Under the pieces are notes generated by a model. It did not search any database. It was not told where the DNA came from and saw only the letters and a program-made list of their open reading frames with translations. From contig JAIVFU010000166.1 in the NCBI GenBank assembly GCA_020829485.1, positions 1 to 10,677 on the forward strand: a stretch of 10,677 nt of DNA, written 5' to 3'. The position numbers and the translations under genes are program-made. Source of the stretch: Nostoc sp. CHAB 5834. Lineage in GTDB: Bacteria > Cyanobacteriota > Cyanobacteriia > Cyanobacteriales > Nostocaceae. Shown here one piece after another: positions 7,702 to 10,677 of the stretch (position 1 is the first letter of the stretch; the number at the start of each line of letters is the position of its first letter).

Positions 7702-7725
7702 GCACAAAGACACGAAGGCACAAAG
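7702..7725. repeat. Dispersed repeat copy CACAAAGACACGAAGGCACAAAG
   Basis: This stretch is the exact reverse complement of 2561-2583 in the right arm of the inverted repeat at 2486-2587, over 23 bases, so the same repeat family occurs at least twice in the window. It runs directly into AAGGAGGG (7726-7733), the ribosome binding site of the 12-codon ORF before brnT. Confidence 0.8.
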
Positions 7726-7740
7726 AAGGAGGGAAACACG

Positions 7741-7779
7741 ATGCCAATCTTGACTTTCCCGACTTATGTAGTTACATAA
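7741..7779 (+). CDS. Possible 12-codon leader ORF before brnT
   Basis: ATG at 7741 encodes MPILTFPTYVVT and stops with TAA at 7777-7779, one base before the GTG start of brnT. It has the best Shine-Dalgarno sequence of the window, AAGGAGGG (7726-7733) seven bases upstream, whereas brnT itself has none. The arrangement suggests that ribosomes ending here restart on brnT. It could equally be a chance ORF, or the vestige of an earlier brnT start. No peptide function is claimed. Confidence 0.4.
   Translation: MPILTFPTYVVT
7750..7779 (+). promoter_or_regulatory. Candidate brnTA promoter/operator palindrome
   Basis: A perfect palindrome TTATGTA-GT-TACATAA occupies 7764-7779 immediately before the brnT start. 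It overlaps a possible promoter, TTGACT (7750-7755), 17 bases, TACATA (7773-7778). BrnA-type antitoxins have ribbon-helix-helix DNA-binding domains and repress their own operons, so the palindrome is a reasonable operator. One difficulty: a start at about 7785 from this promoter would leave the GTG at 7781 out of the transcript, so either transcription begins upstream or the hexamers are coincidental. Confidence 0.4.
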
Positions 7780-7780
7780 A

Positions 7781-8065
7781 GTGAAAATCACGTTCGACCA
7801 GCTCAAGCGCGATATTACGCTGGCAGAACGTGGCTTCGATTTCGCCACAGATGCGGCGCTAGTCTTTGCAGGGATCACCATAACCCTGACGGATGCACGC
7901 TTCGAATATGGTGAGGAGCGGTTTCAAACCTATGGTCTGTTGAACAACCGAATGGTGATGGTGGTCTGGACAGCGCGCGGCGATGCGCGGCATGTCATGT
8001 CGATGAGGAAGTGCAATGAGCGAGAACAAGCCAAATTTGGAGAGCAACTGGGTCGATCCGGATGA
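7781..8065 (+). CDS. brnT: BrnT family toxin of type II toxin-antitoxin system
   Basis: BrnT toxins are small RelE-fold ribonucleases that stop translation when not bound by BrnA. The 94 residues show the family frame: MKITFDQLKRDITLAERGFDF at the N-terminus (DxxKxxxTLAERG...DF), then LVFAG (27-31), DARFEYGEERF (38-48), GLLNNRMVMVVWTARGD (52-68) and the C-terminal RHVMSMRKCNEREQ (70-83). The start is GTG 7781; no earlier in-frame start gives family sequence. There is no ribosome binding site directly before it, and a 12-codon ORF ends one base upstream. The 3' end overlaps brnA by 50 bases, the usual toxin-first order. The gene follows a repeat cluster and precedes an AT-rich island. Confidence 0.9.
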   Translation: MKITFDQLKRDITLAERGFDFATDAALVFAGITITLTDARFEYGEERFQTYGLLNNRMVMVVWTARGDARHVMSMRKCNEREQAKFGEQLGRSG

Positions 8066-8315
8066 CGCGCCGATGTGGACGAAGGAAATGTTCGACGCCG
8101 CCGAAATCCGCATCGGCAACAAGGTCATCCGCCCCGCAACCGGGGTCCTGACCAAAGACGGCATCCGCCCCATCGGCCGCCCGCCCATCGGCGACGCGCC
8201 AAAGAAGCAGGTGACATTACGCCTCGACGCCGACCTAATCGACCGCTTCCGCGCGACCGGCAAAGGCTGGCAGTCGCGGATTAACGAGGCGTTGCGTAAG
8301 GCGGCGGGGATTTAG
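8016..8315 (+). CDS. brnA: BrnA family antitoxin, ribbon-helix-helix
   Basis: The antitoxin partner of BrnT: it binds and neutralises the toxin and, as a DNA-binding dimer, represses the operon. The 99 residues contain the family's N-terminal toxin-binding part (WVDPDDAPMWTKEMFDAAEI, 12-31) and a C-terminal ribbon-helix-helix: strand KKQVTLRLD (63-71) and helices about 72-81 and 85-97 (GWQSRINEALRKAAG). ATG 8016 has AGGA at 8006-8009, six bases upstream. The start lies inside brnT (50-base overlap), which ties antitoxin synthesis to translation of the toxin gene. Normal length, no sign of decay. The following gene begins about 100 bases later in AT-rich DNA with its own ribosome binding site. 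Confidence 0.9.
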   Translation: MSENKPNLESNWVDPDDAPMWTKEMFDAAEIRIGNKVIRPATGVLTKDGIRPIGRPPIGDAPKKQVTLRLDADLIDRFRATGKGWQSRINEALRKAAGI

Positions 8316-8414
8316 GGATTGCTTAAATTGCCCCAGAATTCATATGCAAGGGCCTGTAAGTTGAATTTAGCAAGGGATCACTTTTTTAAACTTTTAGTCC
8401 ATGAGGAGGTTCGT

Positions 8415-8978
8415 ATGATAAAGTCTGTTGGCCCGCTTGCCTTTCTAACAGCGACATTTGTCGCAGTATTAGGTGGCGTAGTATTTTGGGCTATAGGCGA
8501 GAACCAAACCGAAAAAATTGATCATGTCGGGAGCTTTATGAGTGGCGGAACAGCTGCTATCGCTATACTTTGGCTTGTCTATAACTCCCATCTGCAAAAA
8601 CGCGAACTTTCTATTGCGATGATTACTTTGAAAGATACAAGACTTACTAACCTATTAGTCGAACTAGAACGCTCAATATACAACGATGCGACATATATTT
8701 TAAAAAGATTTAAAAACGAAATATCAAAAGACAATGAGTATACTTTAGAGGAATATACAGATCCGATAAAATTTATATCGGAATCAAAGGAATTCAAAAC
8801 TTGGACGAATATGGAAAAAACTCGCGCCGAGCCGACAATAAATTTGACAATTATAAACATGAGAGAAAAGATGGAATGGATTAAAAGGGAGATTGAGAAA
8901 GTTGAAGGAATAAATTCAGTTCGAGGAAAAATATTGGCAACTTCAAATATTTCTCAAGCGGTGAGTGTTTTTGATTAA
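8415..8978 (+). CDS. Unknown two-helix membrane protein, AT-rich, possible defence protein
   Basis: I do not recognise a named family with certainty. The 187-residue protein has two predicted membrane helices, about residues 7-28 and 37-57 joined by a short polar loop (ENQTEKID). A charged, mainly helical soluble part of about 125 residues follows, presumably cytoplasmic (LQKREL...LVELERSIYND, REKMEWIKREIEKVE). Two N-terminal helices, a glycine-rich second helix (VGSFMSGGTAA) and a Q-x-x-EL continuation recall the putative phage abortive infection (AbiC-like) group; this is resemblance by eye only. ATG 8415 is chosen for its strong AGGAGG at 8404-8409; the longer frame from 8319 lacks one. 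Codons such as ATA, TTA and AGA are frequent, unlike the GC-rich neighbours, which points to horizontal transfer. It faces the next gene with only 3 bp between stops. Confidence 0.7.
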   Translation: MIKSVGPLAFLTATFVAVLGGVVFWAIGENQTEKIDHVGSFMSGGTAAIAILWLVYNSHLQKRELSIAMITLKDTRLTNLLVELERSIYNDATYILKRFKNEISKDNEYTLEEYTDPIKFISESKEFKTWTNMEKTRAEPTINLTIINMREKMEWIKREIEKVEGINSVRGKILATSNISQAVSVFD

Positions 8979-8982
8979 AAAC
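8967..8982. terminator. AT-rich palindrome spanning two convergent stop codons
   Basis: GTTTTT-GATT-AAAAAC (8967-8982) is a perfect six-base inverted repeat containing the TAA of the membrane protein gene and reaching the last base of the opposing gene. T/A runs on each strand could help termination in both directions, but the stem is weak. Tentative. Confidence 0.3.
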
Positions 8983-10223
8983 TACAGTCCAAGCTTTCTC
9001 TTAATTTCATCAATCCTGGCGTTTCCATTTAGAGTATAGCTAGTTAAAAGCTTATCATCGAGTGTGATTTTTGATTCTTCTAAGAACGAAATAGCTACAT
9101 TGCGGGTATTATCGGCATCTGCCCTAAACCGATCACGAAGTCCCTCTTCAGTCGTAATTGATGCATATCTGTTATTTTCGAGTTCTCGAATGGTAGCGTG
9201 CGCTTCAGAAATATTTGATCTACTATAATCTGCAAACACCGGTCGGATATATTTGTCATACAACCGATCTATTTCTTCCCGTTGTGTAAATGACATCTCG
9301 CCGACGTTTACTCTGTTAGTGAGTCTTTTCAGTTCATCACACAGCTCGCGCGCGCCCATCTGGATAAATTCCTCTGCCTCGGGGCGTACATAGCCTTCGG
9401 ATGGAGTCCGCAAAAGCGCATAAAGTGAAATACCCGGCACTACTGGGCTGCGAGCGAATTCTGAGACAGATGCAAGAACTTCGCCAGGTTTGTCGCTACA
9501 AACATGATCAATTTCTACTGAAGGATCATTTTTACTAATGACCGCACTAGCTATGTTCCATGAATCAACACGATAATGAAAAACCTTATCATTAAAATCA
9601 CGATTATCAGTTTTTGATCTCTTTCTAAACATTTTGTCAAAAGATTCGTTGTAGACTTTTTTAAATTCAGCGGTTTGAAATAACTCTATATCGATATTTT
9701 CAGATAATTGCTCAATAGTATTACTTTTCATCATTTTGATAAAATTTGAAAGATGCTCTGCATTTTGGGTCAGCTTTATCGACAAAAGAAATGATAGTGG
9801 ATCTAAATCTGATGATGTTGCTACTAATCTATCGTTTTTAACTTGTTCGCGAAAATTACTAATGAACGAATTTAGTTTTTCACGTGACTCAGATAAATTT
9901 ACGAATTTTTCTGCTCGGTGTGCAAGTTGATCGATTAGTTCTAATAAACTCGGAACAGACATCGCCGGAATAAAGCTCAACGACCTTTTATAGGACCCGA
10001 TCAGCGAAAATATATTTCGACCGACAGCATCGTAGTGGCTATCGAGGGGGCCCATAGGACCAAAAATGTAGGGGTGTAAAATGCTAAAATCAAAGGAATA
10101 TATTACACGCTCTTTTTGAGCATGATCCATGTCGGCAAGGACTTGCAGATATGAATTGCTATAGCCTGTGAAAATATTTCGAACGTCTTCAAGACTAGCA
10201 AGTTTACCATGCAAAGAATCCAT
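8982..10223 (-). CDS. Unknown 413-residue protein, possibly PIN-like nuclease
   Basis: Not a protein I can name. There is no signal peptide or membrane helix. The pattern of acidic residues suggests a PIN-like metal-dependent ribonuclease: a hydrophobic strand ending in Asp (VIYSFDFSILHPYI, D45), SVPSLLELID (E95), then after a long, mostly helical stretch (about 105-205) HYRVDSWNIASAVI (D220, N223) and HVCSDKPGEV (D244). Spacing of the last two (24 residues) fits PIN folds. The C-terminal third (about 285-413) is charged and helical (REEIDRLYDKYIRP, REEL-like runs) and may mediate assembly. ATG 10223 is preferred to TTG 10271: a GGTGGGGGG run lies about nine bases ahead. DNA is AT-rich with many ATA, TTA and AGA-type codons, unlike the flanks, so it was probably acquired together with the convergent membrane protein gene. 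Fold assignment is inference. Confidence 0.65.
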   Translation of the reverse strand: MDSLHGKLASLEDVRNIFTGYSNSYLQVLADMDHAQKERVIYSFDFSILHPYIFGPMGPLDSHYDAVGRNIFSLIGSYKRSLSFIPAMSVPSLLELIDQLAHRAEKFVNLSESREKLNSFISNFREQVKNDRLVATSSDLDPLSFLLSIKLTQNAEHLSNFIKMMKSNTIEQLSENIDIELFQTAEFKKVYNESFDKMFRKRSKTDNRDFNDKVFHYRVDSWNIASAVISKNDPSVEIDHVCSDKPGEVLASVSEFARSPVVPGISLYALLRTPSEGYVRPEAEEFIQMGARELCDELKRLTNRVNVGEMSFTQREEIDRLYDKYIRPVFADYSRSNISEAHATIRELENNRYASITTEEGLRDRFRADADNTRNVAISFLEESKITLDDKLLTSYTLNGNARIDEIKRKLGL

Positions 10224-10249
10224 TTTGGTTTTCCCCCCACCAGATAGGT

Positions 10250-10278
10250 TTTTCAAGCCATTACCCAGCAAGTGTCAA
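10250..10278 (-). promoter_or_regulatory. Candidate promoter for the PIN-like gene
   Basis: On the minus strand a consensus TTGACA (10278-10273) is followed after 17 bases by TGAAAA (10255-10250), a poor -10. It lies 27 bases ahead of the preferred ATG at 10223. Just upstream, AACTACGAT occurs twice as a direct repeat (10283-10291 and 10304-10312, 21 bases apart), which may be a binding site. Weak evidence. Confidence 0.25.
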
Positions 10279-10334
10279 GTAAAACTACGATTAGTCCATG
10301 GGCAACTACGATGCCATGTGCGATGCACCCCCTA

Positions 10335-10361
10335 CTCTGCGTTTCCGCGCCTCTGCGTAAA
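10335..10361. repeat. GC-rich relative of the CTTTGTG..GTGTCTTTGTG repeat
   Basis: CTCTGCGT occurs twice (10335-10342, 10351-10358). Laid over 2560-2586, the 27 bases agree at 16 positions, and all 11 differences are transitions, so this may be a GC-drifted copy of the same repeat family. It lies in the 304-base gap between the PIN-like gene and the Hcp-like gene. Otherwise that gap holds only the candidate promoter at 10250-10278, pyrimidine-rich sequence and the Hcp-like leader; I see no RNA gene in it. Confidence 0.5.
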
Positions 10362-10527
10362 CCAAATCCCCCTTCCCAACCCTCTCCAAACAACCAAACC
10401 CTCCCCATGTCTGCCTACAGCCCCGAATTCGAAGCCGAGCTACGCATCTACCGCCCCCCATCCATCTCCCGTTCATCCGGACTATGCTCTCCTCACCCCG
10501 GTCGCAGGAAAAGGGAGGAGTTTCCTT

Positions 10528-10677
10528 ATGACTATCCACGCATATAAAAATGCCGCTGTGTCGGCGCTTGCCATCACCGCACTCGCCTGCGCCGCTCCTG
10601 CATTCGCGGCGGGTGATTATCATATCAAATTTGGCGGGGTCGATGGCGACACCAAGGGGAAGGACGACGGCAAGCAT
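10528..10677 (+). CDS. Exported Hcp-like protein, N-terminal part (runs off window)
   Basis: Only the first 50 codons are present. A signal peptide is clear: MTIHAYKNAAVSALAITALA...PAFA, likely cleaved after A27. The mature start, AGDYHIKFGGVDGDTKGKDD, matches the beginning of Hcp1-type tube proteins of type VI secretion systems, where a (D/N)(Y/M)xIKxxGVxG motif opens the beta-barrel. True Hcp proteins lack a signal peptide, so this is more likely one of the secreted Hcp-fold proteins found singly in proteobacterial genomes; no other secretion gene is visible. ATG 10528 has GGGAGG at 10513-10518, nine bases upstream. An upstream CTCCTC (10489-10494) could pair with GAGGAG (10515-10520) and mask that site. 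The rest of the gene is needed to confirm the family. Confidence 0.75.
   Translation, partial: MTIHAYKNAAVSALAITALACAAPAFAAGDYHIKFGGVDGDTKGKDDGKH

Noticed and set aside
7579..7779. 66-codon frame reading through the repeat cluster into the 12-codon leader
   Set aside because: Most of it translates palindromic repeats and it lacks its own ribosome binding site; only the last 12 codons have one.
8319..8414. N-terminal extension of the small membrane protein to the start at 8319
   Set aside because: The strong AGGAGG at 8404-8409 fits ATG 8415, and the extension carries no signal or conserved look.
10283..10312. AACTACGAT direct repeats as attachment sites of the AT-rich island
   Set aside because: Both copies lie on the same side of the island, and I found no matching copy near 8316; no integrase or tRNA gene is present.
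10272..10547. 91-codon frame before the Hcp-like gene
   Set aside because: Pro/Ser/Arg-rich without domain sense, overlaps the start of the Hcp-like gene and has no ribosome binding site.

Overview
The window reads as chromosomal DNA of a GC-rich alphaproteobacterium, most likely one of the Sphingomonadales (sphingomonad or erythrobacter group). The evidence is the UvrA and DUF4126 sequence style, a GAAC-N7-GAAC box of the alphaproteobacterial SOS type in front of uvrA, and several families of short palindromic intergenic repeats of kinds that recur in these genomes. The genus cannot be fixed from the sequence alone.

Layout. Bases 1-199 hold the C-terminal end of a [2Fe-2S] ferredoxin (+), followed by a hairpin repeat at 208-307. 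On the minus strand, a Nudix hydrolase (2381-1581) runs straight into a concentrative nucleoside transporter (1581-316); stop and start share one base, so they form a translationally coupled pair. A divergent intergenic region (2382-2679) carries a large inverted repeat. A DUF4126 membrane protein follows (2680-3279, +). Its 3' end overlaps tail-to-tail by 101 bp with an exported L,D-transpeptidase-like protein (4120-3179, -). uvrA (4312-7488, +) is the housekeeping centre of the window. It has an SOS box just before the start codon, and two unrelated palindromic repeats lie inside the reading frame.

Downstream of uvrA the region becomes accessory. Three different dispersed repeats are stacked at 7507-7733. 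They abut a BrnT/BrnA type II toxin-antitoxin operon (7781-8315), which is preceded by a 12-codon leader ORF with a strong ribosome binding site. Next is an AT-rich island of about 1.9 kb with foreign codon use: a small two-helix membrane protein (8415-8978, +) and a 413-residue protein with a PIN-nuclease-like pattern of acidic residues (10223-8982, -), convergent with only 3 bp between their stop codons. GC-rich sequence then resumes. The window ends inside a gene for an exported Hcp-like protein (10528 onward, +).

The Nudix/CNT pair fits nucleotide or nucleoside salvage. UvrA acts in nucleotide excision repair and looks SOS-controlled. The toxin-antitoxin genes plus the AT-rich pair look like a horizontally acquired maintenance or defence patch next to a repeat cluster. 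The best candidates for something undescribed are the repeat-derived segment inside UvrA and the convergent membrane-protein/PIN-like pair.
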